DNA from: Bacteroidetes bacterium UBA7368
GTDB taxonomy: Bacteria; Bacteroidota; Rhodothermia; Rhodothermales; UBA10348
Assembly: GCA_002469915.1 (NCBI GenBank)
Contig: DKOG01000112.1
Span: 1 to 22,484 of the forward strand
Direction: 5' to 3'
Length of the DNA stretch: 22,484 nt
Shown here piece by piece: positions 1 to 7,167 of the stretch. The notes beneath the pieces are model-generated. The model worked only from the letters and a program-made list of their open reading frames with translations. It did not search any database and was not told the origin of the DNA. Position numbers and translations under genes: made by a program. Positions within the stretch are counted from its first letter, which is position 1, and every line of letters starts with the position of its first letter.

Positions 1-686
1 AAGGACCAGGGGAGGGCAGGACGCACCCATTCCGTGTATCTACGCTTCCACAAAGCCGTGATGGCAAATGCGAAAGGAACGATCATGGAAGCAAACCCTG
101 TGAAGAGTACGGGAGGGTGAATAACCATCCAGTAATTCTGAAGGAGATCGTTTAAGCCTTGACCATCCGTTGGAATGATGCCGGCTTGGATCATGGGTGC
201 CGTGGGGAATTTTTCGGCCAACGTCGCAAAAGGAGAGGCACCAATCTCAAAAGCACCAAACTTGAGACCCACGATCATTGAGATCAAGAAGACCTGACAC
301 AACGAAATAACAGCCATTACGGGTGACTCGTAGTCTTTAGCCCATTTCATTACTGAAATCCCCACCAAGGCATTCAGCACAATCCAGAGTAGAAAAGACC
401 CTTCTTGGCCTGCCCACGTGGCCGCTACCAAGTAATCTAGGGGCAGCTCCATGGAGGTGTTTTCCCATACGTACGCATAATTGAAATCATGCGTGACATT
501 CAGAAACACTAAGATTCCAAATGACGATATGACTCCGATAGCCATGACCCACCAAGAGGCCCTGGCGATACGTTTCCAATCCGTAACTCTATCATCCAGA
601 TTTGCGGAGCGAAGAAATGTCAGCCCGGATAAAATCCCGGCAACCATTGAAAGAAGGATCAGAAGTTTCCCGATTGTCCCTAGCAT
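1..686 (-). CDS. ccmF: cytochrome c-type biogenesis haem lyase CcmF, N-terminal part (cut by window edge)
   Basis: Not in a single long + strand frame; read by hand on the minus strand from ATG at 686-684, 228 codons remain before the window edge. The predicted protein is very hydrophobic with several membrane segments. It contains WAGQEGSFLLW at residues 91-101 (the tryptophan-rich haem-handling region of the CcmF/CcsA family) and, near residue 180, NYWMVIHPPVLFTG with the conserved membrane-proximal His. The family ligates haem to apocytochrome c on the periplasmic side of the inner membrane. An in-frame GTG about 19 codons upstream (about 743) is possible but would add a charged, unfamily-like leader, so ATG 686 is preferred. 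The C-terminal two thirds lie outside the window. Family assignment is firm; exact subtype (CcmF versus other CcsA-like lyase) is slightly less so. Confidence 0.9.
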   Translation of the reverse strand, partial: MLGTIGKLLILLSMVAGILSGLTFLRSANLDDRVTDWKRIARASWWVMAIGVISSFGILVFLNVTHDFNYAYVWENTSMELPLDYLVAATWAGQEGSFLLWIVLNALVGISVMKWAKDYESPVMAVISLCQVFLISMIVGLKFGAFEIGASPFATLAEKFPTAPMIQAGIIPTDGQGLNDLLQNYWMVIHPPVLFTGFASMIVPFAFAITALWKRRYTEWVRPALPWS

Positions 687-864
687 GGCAGTGAATAATA
701 GTTCTGGGTTGCAATACCGGCGATGCGGGCGCGACTGAATCACGACCGATCATCTTTCCTTAAGATAAGTTTGTGCCGGATACTAGGACGAATGGGAAAG
801 ACCTAAGTGCCTGTATTCATATGATTTTGGAAGACTCAAAAAGGGCCTAAAATGAACCTGAGGC

Positions 865-922
865 AAAAAAACAGCACACAACCCGCACCAAGTGTCGAAG
901 AACCTTTTCTAACGACACGGTG
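865..922 (-). terminator. hairpin plus T7 at the 3' end of the candidate RNA
   Basis: Stem 886-889/919-922 continuing through 892-897/913-918 (GTGTCG/CGACAC) and an inner AGAA/TTCT pair, followed on the minus strand by a spacer of about 14 nt and seven T residues (871-865). The gap between stem and T-run is longer than in an ideal intrinsic terminator. Confidence 0.45.
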
Positions 923-1073
923 GGCGCCGCTCATTCTCTTTCGAGATCCCCTGTTATCATATTCTCCGAAGAGAAATGGACCGTTTCCGGTTGGGGCCTG
1001 TCGTCCGAGCCTGAAGGATGGCTCCCGATAAGCAAGTATTAAGGTTCTATATGCTTGAAGTACGGGCAGGTGC
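865..1073 (-). ncRNA. candidate structured RNA of unknown class downstream of zapA
   Basis: No plausible reading frame fills 687-1177. Read on the minus strand this stretch forms many local helices: 997-1000/1067-1070 enclosing 1024-1027/1063-1066 and 1030-1034/1052-1056; 993-996/948-951 enclosing hairpin 980-991 (ACCG-GAAA-CGGT) and hairpin 962-975 (TTCTC-TTCG-GAGAA, extended by 958-960/976-978); hairpin 935-946 (TCTC-GAAA-GAGA); and a final long hairpin followed by T7. All three tetraloops are of the extra-stable GNRA or UUCG type only on the minus strand. Further hairpins sit nearer zapA (1096-1100/1110-1114 and 1114-1119/1132-1137), so the 5' end is uncertain. In gammaproteobacteria the 6S RNA gene lies downstream of zapA, which makes a 6S analogue possible by position. 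The multibranched fold does not look like the 6S rod, and I see no RNase P, tmRNA or SRP signature. Confidence 0.5.
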
Positions 1074-1177
1074 CTTCTTCATATATACTACGGGATGCCT
1101 AGTCGCGCAAGGCAGATCCTAGGGATTGTGCGGATCTTGGATTAGAATTCAAGGCCAATTAGAAGCTTGTCTCGATG

Positions 1178-1474
1178 CTATTTAGAAAGCAGCGCTCTGG
1201 ACAGCTTTCGCTCCATCTTGTTGAGTTCAGCATTTACATGCTCTCCGGGATCCAAGGCGGAAGAACGTTCTACAAAGACTTCTTCCGTGATGGACAGACC
1301 AGTAATAACGGCTGCTGTTAAATCAGATTGCTCCGGATGTGCCTGCTTGAAGGCACGCATCCTAGAATCGAGATATTCAGCCATCTCCAGCGTGGCGAGT
1401 TCATCGTCTTCCTGAACGCGAAGCGTATAATCTTTGCCCAGAAAACGGACTTTAAGTGGTTTTAGATCAGCCAT
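1178..1474 (-). CDS. zapA: cell division protein ZapA
   Basis: 98 residues, the usual ZapA length. The N-terminal half (PLKVRFLGKDYTLRVQEDDE) is the small alpha/beta head, followed by the LATLEMAEYLDSRM helix and a long C-terminal helix rich in charged heptads (VNAELNKMERKLSRAL). ZapA binds FtsZ and bundles protofilaments at the division ring. It starts 5 bp after the stop of the coiled-coil gene at 1480, so the two are almost certainly co-transcribed and probably translationally coupled. ATG 1474 is preceded by AATAATC and no Shine-Dalgarno. The position downstream of pheT and upstream of a structured intergenic region recalls the zapA-6S RNA arrangement of other bacteria. Confidence 0.85.
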   Translation of the reverse strand: MADLKPLKVRFLGKDYTLRVQEDDELATLEMAEYLDSRMRAFKQAHPEQSDLTAAVITGLSITEEVFVERSSALDPGEHVNAELNKMERKLSRALLSK

Positions 1475-1479
1475 GATTA

Positions 1480-1860
1480 TTATCCATCAGACGAGTCTGA
1501 TTCCGCTTCTTCAGCGGATTCTTCTTGTTCAATGTAGCGATCCACTATGCGGATATAGTGTTCTAATTGAGATTGTAGTTCAGACGCACTTTCTGAAAAA
1601 ACGACAGTGGTAGCGTCGTCGGGTGCATGTCCCTTTTGTCTCAACATCTCTAATTCCTTATGCAGATGATGATTCTCTTCGCGGAGGCGATATAGTTCTT
1701 TGATGGCCAGATCAATTCGTGACTTCAGTCCCTCTAGGGAACGGGTACCTTTAAAATGTACCGGACCTTTTTTGCCCCTCTTTTTGGCCGCGCCAGACGC
1801 TTGAGCAAACATGGCTTGCTGGCCGGGAAGCTCTTCTTTTTTGGTTTCTTCTGAAGACAT
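1480..1860 (-). CDS. coiled-coil protein of unknown function, between pheT and zapA
   Basis: 126 residues from ATG 1860; a longer version from TTG 1929 (149 residues) is open but its extra 23 residues look unstructured and unconserved in style. Layout: a charged N-terminus, a Lys/Gly-rich basic patch (AAKKRGKKGPVHFKGTR), then a helix with heptads from about residue 45 to 75 (LKSRIDLAIKELYRLREEN, HLHKELEMLRQ), a short linker, a second helix (SELQSQLEHYIRIVDRYIEQ) and an acidic tail. No catalytic motif is visible. The basic patch suggests nucleic acid or partner binding. Adjacent to zapA with a 5-bp gap, so a ZapB-like or other divisome partner role is a reasonable inference from position and coiled coil, not from recognised homology. 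Confidence 0.65.
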   Translation of the reverse strand: MSSEETKKEELPGQQAMFAQASGAAKKRGKKGPVHFKGTRSLEGLKSRIDLAIKELYRLREENHHLHKELEMLRQKGHAPDDATTVVFSESASELQSQLEHYIRIVDRYIEQEESAEEAESDSSDG

Positions 1861-1958
1861 AACTTGAACTAATGTGGCCGGGCTCGTTGTACCCCATGCA
1901 ATAACCGGAAAACCCACTTCTGATGCCAATAGTGTGGATAAATAATTTTCCGAGCGTT

Positions 1959-4439
1959 TTACCGGAGTCGAGCTTCGAATTGATGCTTCAATGCACCCAA
2001 AACCTTATTTACGGCCTTGTCTACGTCTTTATCACGAAGTGTTCGGTCCGCTCCAAATCGTAAACCGAAAGCGATACTTTTTTCGTCGTCTGCTACATGT
2101 TCTCCTTCGTAAAGATCAAAAACGAGTGCTTCCTTAAGAAGAGGTTGCCCCGCTCGCTGAATTGCGGCAAGCATGGGGCCGGCGGGCTGCGCCCGTTTTA
2201 CGACTACGGCAATATCACGCTCAACGATTGGGAATCTGCTCACGGCCTGGAAGCGCGTGCGCAGCCCGCCGTCTGCCATTTCAGCAATCGCATTCCAATC
2301 TAGCTCAGCTACAAACGCCGGAGATCGCAAGCTGTAAGCGGATGCTACCTCCGATGCGACTTGGATAATGACTCCAATCCAACGTTTGCCAATCTTCACG
2401 TCGATAGCGCTCGCGGTAAGGTCGTCGGATTGAGCTTCAGAATAGGTGGCCTTAGACAAGCCGCAAGCGGAGAGAACCAAGTTGACCACGCCTTTCAAGT
2501 CGAACAAATCTGCTTCGCGGGCATCGCCGTACCATCCTTGCTCATTCCATTTTCCTGCACCAGCGACAACCAACGTTTCCGTTTCGGTATAATCGCCGAC
2601 CATCGTTCGGTCCGTATGACGTTTTGTATGAACTCGGCCAAACTCAAAAAGCCGAATGGATGCCTGCCCGTGATTCTGATTATGTCCGATGACTTTCAGC
2701 AAGCCGGGTAGCATGGAAGGACGCAACGTCGCCATTTCCGTGGTGATCGGATTCAGTGTTTGAACGACCTCACCTTTGAACCGACCTCCGGGCAACAGGC
2801 TAGAATTAAACTTTTCGGCTACTTCCTGAGAGAGCATCGAGTTAGTGTATGTCTCTCGGAAGCCTGCTCCCGAAAGGACATCTCTAGCTCGTTCCCTAAG
2901 CAAGCGAACACCATCCGTACCTGGTGTGAAATTGGGCAATTTTGAATGCGTTGGCTCAGGGATGTTATCAAACCCGAACAGGCGAGCCACTTCTTCAATC
3001 ACATCTATCTCGCGTTCAACATCTGGTCTCCAAGAAGGAATCGTAACCTTCCATACCGGAGGAGATACTTGAGTCGTTTCGACGATAAAACCAATGGCTT
3101 CCAGCAAACGCACCATTTCTGACGATTCAATTTCTGTACCGACAATCGAATTGACTCGATTTGCTCTGACCGAAACAGAACGCACCTCATGCTGGACGGG
3201 GTGGCAGTCTACCATACCCCCGACCAAGGTCCCACCGGCTTGTTCGACCATCAACTGCGCAGCACGCGCCGCTGCCCATGCTTGCCCTTCGGTATCAATG
3301 CCTCTCTCAAATCGATACGATGCGTCCGTCTGTAAGCCTAGGGCTTTTGCAGTACGACGAATGGTGGAGGGGTCGAAGTAGGCACTTTCAATAAGCACAT
3401 TGGCCGTTGAATCAGTAACCTCTGAATTCTCGCCTCCCATGACACCGGCAATGGCGACTTCACGGTCTCCATCACAGATCATGAGGGTACCCGAGGGTAA
3501 GGTGTGTTCTTTTGAATCTAGTGTCGTGAAAACGGACTCAGCAGACGTTTGTCGGACGATTATTTTCGATCCACCTACTTTATCATAATCAAAAGCATGC
3601 AGTGGCTGTCCACATTCGTACATCACGTAGTTGGTGATGTCCACGATGTTGTTTCTAGGACGAAGCCCGATCGCAATTAAACGTTGCTGCATCCAGTCGG
3701 GAGACTCCGCAACGGTCACACCCTTAACGAGCATTCCGACGTAGCGAGAACAAACCTCTGGTGCCTCAATGGAAACGGACACCGCATCAGATATTGCTCC
3801 TCCATTCTCAGGAAGCGTAAGTGCGGGCATTGTGACATGAGTCCGTGTTAGGGCTGCAATGTCTCGCGCAATACCTAAGTGGCTGATAGAATCGGGACGA
3901 TTTGGTGTGATAGCAATGTCAATGGCATTGTCGCTCACGGCAGATCCTTTCGCCGATAGGTAGTCCCCGAAAGGCTGGCCAATAGAAGCTGAATCGTCTA
4001 AGACCAGAATGCCCGAATGGTCCGACCCAAGTCCCAATTCGTCTTGAGCACATATCATTCCGAAGGACTCTTCACCTCGGATCTTAGCTTTTTTCATCGT
4101 TACCGGAACGCGCTCATCCGGATTATCACGAGAAGGCAGCTGAAGGGTAGTCCCAACCGTAGCGACGGCTACTTTTTGTCCTGCAGCCACATTGGGTGCC
4201 CCGCAGACAATTTGGACAGGCTCTTCAGAGCCCAGATCCACACGACACACAGAAAGACGATCTGCATTGGGATGCTGACCTGATTCAATCACGTGACCAA
4301 TCACGACACCGGTTAAGTCGGTGCCCACGGCCTCTACGGATTCAACTTCAAGACCACACATGGTCAGATGATCGGACAGCTCATTGGTTGAGAGCCCATG
4401 AGCCACGTAGTCAGAAAGCCAATTAGTACTAATAATCAT
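1959..4439 (-). CDS. pheT: phenylalanine-tRNA ligase beta subunit
   Basis: 826 residues, normal for bacterial PheT. Order of domains: N-terminal B1 part; EMAP-II-like tRNA-binding domain at about residues 40-155 (GVVIGHVIESGQHPNADRL); B3/B4 editing domain at about 210-390, with the region RNNIVDITNYVMYECGQPLHAFD; B5 domain at about 410-480 (WRPDVEREIDVIEEVARLFG); catalytic-like core; C-terminal ferredoxin-fold anticodon-binding domain from about 730 (FPIVERDIAVVVKR). It pairs with PheS as an alpha2-beta2 synthetase and hydrolyses mischarged Tyr-tRNA(Phe). ATG 4439 lies 41 bp after the pheS stop. No truncation or frameshift seen. Confidence 0.97.
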   Translation of the reverse strand: MIISTNWLSDYVAHGLSTNELSDHLTMCGLEVESVEAVGTDLTGVVIGHVIESGQHPNADRLSVCRVDLGSEEPVQIVCGAPNVAAGQKVAVATVGTTLQLPSRDNPDERVPVTMKKAKIRGEESFGMICAQDELGLGSDHSGILVLDDSASIGQPFGDYLSAKGSAVSDNAIDIAITPNRPDSISHLGIARDIAALTRTHVTMPALTLPENGGAISDAVSVSIEAPEVCSRYVGMLVKGVTVAESPDWMQQRLIAIGLRPRNNIVDITNYVMYECGQPLHAFDYDKVGGSKIIVRQTSAESVFTTLDSKEHTLPSGTLMICDGDREVAIAGVMGGENSEVTDSTANVLIESAYFDPSTIRRTAKALGLQTDASYRFERGIDTEGQAWAAARAAQLMVEQAGGTLVGGMVDCHPVQHEVRSVSVRANRVNSIVGTEIESSEMVRLLEAIGFIVETTQVSPPVWKVTIPSWRPDVEREIDVIEEVARLFGFDNIPEPTHSKLPNFTPGTDGVRLLRERARDVLSGAGFRETYTNSMLSQEVAEKFNSSLLPGGRFKGEVVQTLNPITTEMATLRPSMLPGLLKVIGHNQNHGQASIRLFEFGRVHTKRHTDRTMVGDYTETETLVVAGAGKWNEQGWYGDAREADLFDLKGVVNLVLSACGLSKATYSEAQSDDLTASAIDVKIGKRWIGVIIQVASEVASAYSLRSPAFVAELDWNAIAEMADGGLRTRFQAVSRFPIVERDIAVVVKRAQPAGPMLAAIQRAGQPLLKEALVFDLYEGEHVADDEKSIAFGLRFGADRTLRDKDVDKAVNKVLGALKHQFEARLR

Positions 4440-4480
4440 AACAGAATGGGAAATTCAGGTTGAACAGGAGCAGTCAAACA

Positions 4481-5524
4481 CTAGCTAAACTGTTCAAGAA
4501 ATCTGATGTCGTTTTCGTACAAAATGCGGATGTCATCAATACCGTACCTCAACATGGCGATACGCTCGATGCCCATTCCAAAGGCATATCCTGTGTATTT
4601 CTCGGAGTCGATACCGACGCCCTCGAGCACATTGGGATCCACCATACCACAACCCATGATCTCCATCCAGCGTCCACCATCAGGTAGCGCATCATCCTTC
4701 CACCAGATATCCACTTCGGCACTGGGTTCGGTGAATGGGAAAAAGGAGGGGCGGAATCGCATCTTTACATCTTCTCCAAACAAGGTTCGGGCGAAGGCGT
4801 GGATAATCTGCTTCAGATCGGCCATCGTCACGCCTTCATCGACGTACAGACCTTCTACCTGATGGAAAAGGCAGTACGATTTATAGGAGATCGCTTCATT
4901 ACGATACACGCGACCCGGAGCGATCACACGAATAGGAGGCTTCTGATTCTCCATCACCCTGATTTGAACACCAGAGGTGTGGGTTCGAAGCAGAATACCT
5001 CCGTGGTCTGATTCTGGGGGTTCGATAAAAAAGGTGTCCTGCATATCTCTGGCAGGATGGTCCGGGGGGAAGTTCAAGGCAGAGAAATTGTGCCAGTCAT
5101 CTTCGGCTTCTGGACCTTCAGCTACGGCAAAACCATAGCTTTCGAACACTTTGGTGATCAGTCGAAGCGCATGAGTAATTGGGTGAAGGCTACCCTCGGC
5201 GACTTCTCGACCGGGAAGAGTGAAATCTAACTCTGGGCCTGATGTAGCATCACCACTAAAGGAAGAGGAAGCTTGCTCAATTCTGGATTCGACCAGAGAT
5301 TTCGCTGCATTAATTTCCTGTCCGAATTGCTTTCGGTGTTCAGCAGCTACTTCGGGTATGCGCTTGAGCAGCGCGGTAACTTGACCCTGTTTTCGGCTTA
5401 GAAATCGAATACGGTATTCGTCAACCGATTCTCGTGTATCCAGAACGGTTTCCTGGATCTCTTTCTGGAGCGCCTTAAGAGCAGCCAAGGCTGCATCTGC
5501 GACTGAGTTATTCTGCTCGGACAT
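4481..5524 (-). CDS. pheS: phenylalanine-tRNA ligase alpha subunit
   Basis: 347 residues. N-terminal coiled-coil (about residues 1-100) that binds the tRNA, followed by the class II catalytic core: HPITHALRLITKVFESYGF, the DWHNFSALNFPPDHPARDMQDTF block, motif 2 region with YCLFHQVEGLYVDEG, and motif 3 GMGIERIAMLRYGIDDIR near the C-terminus. Charges tRNA(Phe) together with PheT. ATG 5524 is 27 nt downstream of the T-run of a strong terminator (5551-5587), so expression must either read through that terminator or start from a promoter not recognised here. Confidence 0.97.
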   Translation of the reverse strand: MSEQNNSVADAALAALKALQKEIQETVLDTRESVDEYRIRFLSRKQGQVTALLKRIPEVAAEHRKQFGQEINAAKSLVESRIEQASSSFSGDATSGPELDFTLPGREVAEGSLHPITHALRLITKVFESYGFAVAEGPEAEDDWHNFSALNFPPDHPARDMQDTFFIEPPESDHGGILLRTHTSGVQIRVMENQKPPIRVIAPGRVYRNEAISYKSYCLFHQVEGLYVDEGVTMADLKQIIHAFARTLFGEDVKMRFRPSFFPFTEPSAEVDIWWKDDALPDGGRWMEIMGCGMVDPNVLEGVGIDSEKYTGYAFGMGIERIAMLRYGIDDIRILYENDIRFLEQFS

Positions 5525-5550
5525 GGGGTTGAAGCAGGTAATGTTAGTTC

Positions 5551-5587
5551 AAAAAAAATCCCGCCTGACCTGGTAAAGGAGGCGGGA
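5551..5587 (-). terminator. intrinsic terminator or attenuator between rplT and pheS
   Basis: Perfect 8-bp GC-rich stem (5559-5566 with 5580-5587, TCCCGCCT/AGGCGGGA), 13-nt loop, then eight T residues on the minus strand (5558-5551). It ends the rplT transcript or attenuates transcription into pheST. Confidence 0.85.
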
Positions 5588-5619
5588 CTTTAGAAAGCTT
5601 GCTAAGCCGGGTTGAGCCG

Positions 5620-5654
5620 GGCAGCACCACCTTTAATTATTGGGTAGCACTGCC
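5620..5654 (-). promoter_or_regulatory. 12-bp stem-loop in the pheST leader
   Basis: GGCAGUGCUACC pairs with GGUGGUGCUGCC (three G-U wobbles, no mismatch) around an 11-nt A/U-rich loop. It lies between the leader ORF and the terminator at 5551-5587. The 3' strand AAAGGUGG can alternatively pair with CCUCCUUU of the terminator (one mismatch), so mutually exclusive folding is conceivable. Confidence 0.45.
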
Positions 5655-5690
5655 GCAAAATCGCTCGGTAAGGCTTGGTACAATTGTCAT
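5637..5690 (-). CDS. possible 17-residue leader peptide upstream of pheS
   Basis: ORF MTIVPSLTERFCGSATQ, starting 8 nt after the rplT stop and preceded by the purine-rich TTAAAGAG. In E. coli the equivalent place holds pheM, the Phe-rich leader peptide of pheST. This ORF has a single Phe codon, so it lacks the run of Phe codons needed for classical attenuation. Its last third forms the 5' side of a 12-bp stem-loop (5620-5631/5643-5654) whose loop contains the stop codon. Whether it is translated is unknown. Confidence 0.35.
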   Translation of the reverse strand: MTIVPSLTERFCGSATQ

Positions 5691-5698
5691 CTCTTTAA

Positions 5699-6043
5699 CT
5701 ACGAAGCTTTTTTGACAACTGCAGCGAAAGCTGTTGGATCGTGCATTGCGAGATCAGCCAGTACCTTACGGTTCAACTGAACGTCTGCTTTGCGTAGTCC
5801 ACCCATCAAGCGGGAATAGCTCATACCATTGACGCGAGCAGCGGCATTGATACGTGAAATCCAGAGACGGCGAAATTGGCGCTTGCGTGCACGGCGATCT
5901 CTGTACTGATAGGTAAGGGCTTTCTCAACGGCATTCTTGGCGACGGTGTACACATTTTTGCGACGTCCCCAGTAACCTTTGGCCATCGACATTATCCGCT
6001 TGCGGCGGCGTCGGGAAGCAACTCTATTTTTTGCGCGAGGCAT
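5699..6043 (-). CDS. rplT: 50S ribosomal protein L20
   Basis: 114 residues with the typical start [18 protein letters not shown] and the conserved core [42 protein letters not shown], then the RINAAAR...YSRLMGGL C-terminal globular part. L20 is a primary 23S rRNA binder needed for early 50S assembly, and in E. coli and Bacillus it also represses its own operon by binding the mRNA leader. ATG 6043 follows an A-rich GTAAAAA. It lies 83 bp downstream of rpmI and is clearly in the same operon. Confidence 0.97.
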   Translation of the reverse strand: MPRAKNRVASRRRRKRIMSMAKGYWGRRKNVYTVAKNAVEKALTYQYRDRRARKRQFRRLWISRINAAARVNGMSYSRLMGGLRKADVQLNRKVLADLAMHDPTAFAAVVKKAS

Positions 6044-6126
6044 TTTTTACTCTGTTCGTTTAATTAGCTCTTGGTACCCTTTGTCAACCAACTAAATGGT
6101 AACTGGGGTGGCTTCTCAGCTCTAGC

Positions 6127-6321
6127 TTAGCCGTTGATCAACTTGCGCATGCGCGGCTCATCAACAGGGCTTACCAGTGTAGCGGAACGCAAATTGCGCT
6201 TACGCTTGGGTGATTTTTTAGTCAGAATGTGACTTGCAAATGCTTTTTTACGCTTCAAACGACCTGATCCGGTCACAGTGAAGCGCTTTTTAGCACCGCT
6301 ATTTGATTTCATCTTTGGCAT
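6127..6321 (-). CDS. rpmI: 50S ribosomal protein L35
   Basis: 64 residues beginning [20 protein letters not shown], the standard L35 start, followed by [23 protein letters not shown] and a C-terminal DEPRMRKLI. The frame stays open upstream to an ATG at 6420, but those 33 extra residues are unlike any L35 N-terminus and fall in a structured leader, so the start at 6321 is chosen. Basic small protein of the 50S subunit. Sits between infC and rplT as in most bacteria. Confidence 0.96.
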   Translation of the reverse strand: MPKMKSNSGAKKRFTVTGSGRLKRKKAFASHILTKKSPKRKRNLRSATLVSPVDEPRMRKLING

Positions 6322-6507
6322 ATTGTGTGCCTGTAAGTGCCCTAAAGGGCCATTATAGTGTTCAAAAGCCGAAAGCGGACCGACGTAACTATGTCGTTCG
6401 CGCAAATGACTGAGCCTCAAAAACTACGAATTTGATCCCCATTCTCCAACAGGAGAAGAGGGGTCAAAGCGTGATTTTACCGTGATAACACGTTGAAATT
6501 CCGTGAA
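6322..6507 (-). promoter_or_regulatory. structured infC-rpmI intergenic leader, possible L20 regulatory site
   Basis: 186 bp without a gene inside a ribosomal operon. On the minus strand it folds into a long irregular hairpin at 6431-6468 (TTTGA/TCAAA, CCCC/GGGG, TTCTCC/GGAGAA around loop TGTT, with one bulge and one small internal loop), a smaller CGTG-TTAT-CACG hairpin at about 6482-6493, CCGTG-ATT-CACGG overlapping the infC stop (6501-6513), and GCCC-TTTA-GGGC near 6341-6352. No T-run follows the large hairpin, so it is not a normal terminator. In E. coli L20 binds a structure upstream of rpmI to repress rpmI-rplT; this is the same position, but I cannot show the L20-binding fold. Confidence 0.4.
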
Positions 6508-7026
6508 TCACGGCTTCTTTTTGATCGGACTCAGGATGGTGGTCATGCGACGACCTTCCATTTTTGGAGCCTGATCAATCTTACAAAGCTCTTCCAATTC
6601 AGAAATGAACCGAATCAGGACTTCTAGTCCGTGATCTTTGTAAATGATGTCTCGGCCTCGAAACTGAACATATGCCTTCACTTTGTGGCCATGTTCTAGA
6701 AATCCTTTGGCATGCTTCGTTTTGAAATCAAAATCGTGCGTATCCGTATGGGGACGGAAACGGACTTCTTTCATCTCAACCGTGTGCTGCTTCTTGCGAG
6801 CTTCCTTGTCTTTTTTCTGCTGCTCATACCGGAATTTGCCATAATCCATGATTTTGCAAACCGGTGGCTCAGCATTTGGCGAGATTTCAACCAGGTCAAG
6901 GTCTTGCTCATCTGCCATTTTGATAGCGACCTCGGTAGGATAGATACCGTGGTTTCCCTTGGGATCGACTACTCGTACTTCTGAGGCACGAATGCGGTCG
7001 TTTACGCGAATAAAGTTTTTAGCGAT
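6508..7026 (-). CDS. infC: translation initiation factor IF-3, rare start codon
   Basis: 172 residues if started at ATC 7026. The N-terminal domain carries RVNDRIRASEVRVVDPKGNHG and MADEQDLDLVEISPNAEPPVCKIMDYGKFRYEQ, the linker is the Lys-rich KKDKEARKKQH, and the C-terminal domain has VRFRPHTDTHDFDFKTKHA and GHKVKAYVQFRGRD, ending MTTILSPIKKK. IF-3 prevents subunit joining and proofreads the start codon. An internal ATG at 6918 would delete the first half of the N-terminal domain. Between the in-frame TAG at about 7111 and the conserved domain there is no ATG, GTG or TTG; candidates are ATC 7026, ATT 7011, and further up CTG or ATA. IF-3 genes are known to use such codons for autoregulation. 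ATC is chosen because it gives MAKN just before the domain; ATT cannot be excluded. Confidence 0.93.
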   Translation of the reverse strand: MAKNFIRVNDRIRASEVRVVDPKGNHGIYPTEVAIKMADEQDLDLVEISPNAEPPVCKIMDYGKFRYEQQKKDKEARKKQHTVEMKEVRFRPHTDTHDFDFKTKHAKGFLEHGHKVKAYVQFRGRDIIYKDHGLEVLIRFISELEELCKIDQAPKMEGRRMTTILSPIKKKP

Positions 7027-7131
7027 GACTGTAGGGTGTCTGTTAGTGAGTTTGGGCGGGACGGCTGGGTCAAATATCAGGTCGTTTATCCGTAATAAGG
7101 CCGTTCTACCCTAAATGTACGTTTTAGATTC

Positions 7132-7152
7132 AAAAAAACCGCCACCTTGCGG
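7132..7152 (-). terminator. weak intrinsic terminator between thrS and infC
   Basis: Four-bp GC stem (CCGC 7139-7142 / GCGG 7149-7152) with a 6-nt loop followed by T7 on the minus strand, 16 nt after the thrS stop. Short stem, so readthrough into infC is likely. Confidence 0.55.
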
Positions 7153-7167
7153 AAGCGATTTATAGAA

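Noticed and set aside
865-1137. RNase P RNA, tmRNA, SRP RNA or a metabolite riboswitch in the zapA-ccmF gap
   Set aside because: None of their conserved blocks (for example GAGGAAAGTCC, a tRNA-like 3' end with CCA, or the SRP GGAAGGAAGC loop) is present.
5559-5690. T-box riboswitch in the pheS leader: AATTAAAGGTGGTGC resembles the T-box motif with UGGU, followed by a terminator
   Set aside because: The leader between rplT and pheS is only 174 nt, too short for a specifier stem, the antiterminator 3' side does not fit after the UGG bulge, and the motif is fully used by a 12-bp stem-loop.
6322-6420. N-terminal extension of L35 by 33 residues from ATG 6420
   Set aside because: L35 proteins start at MPKMK; the added part lies in the structured leader and is not family-like.
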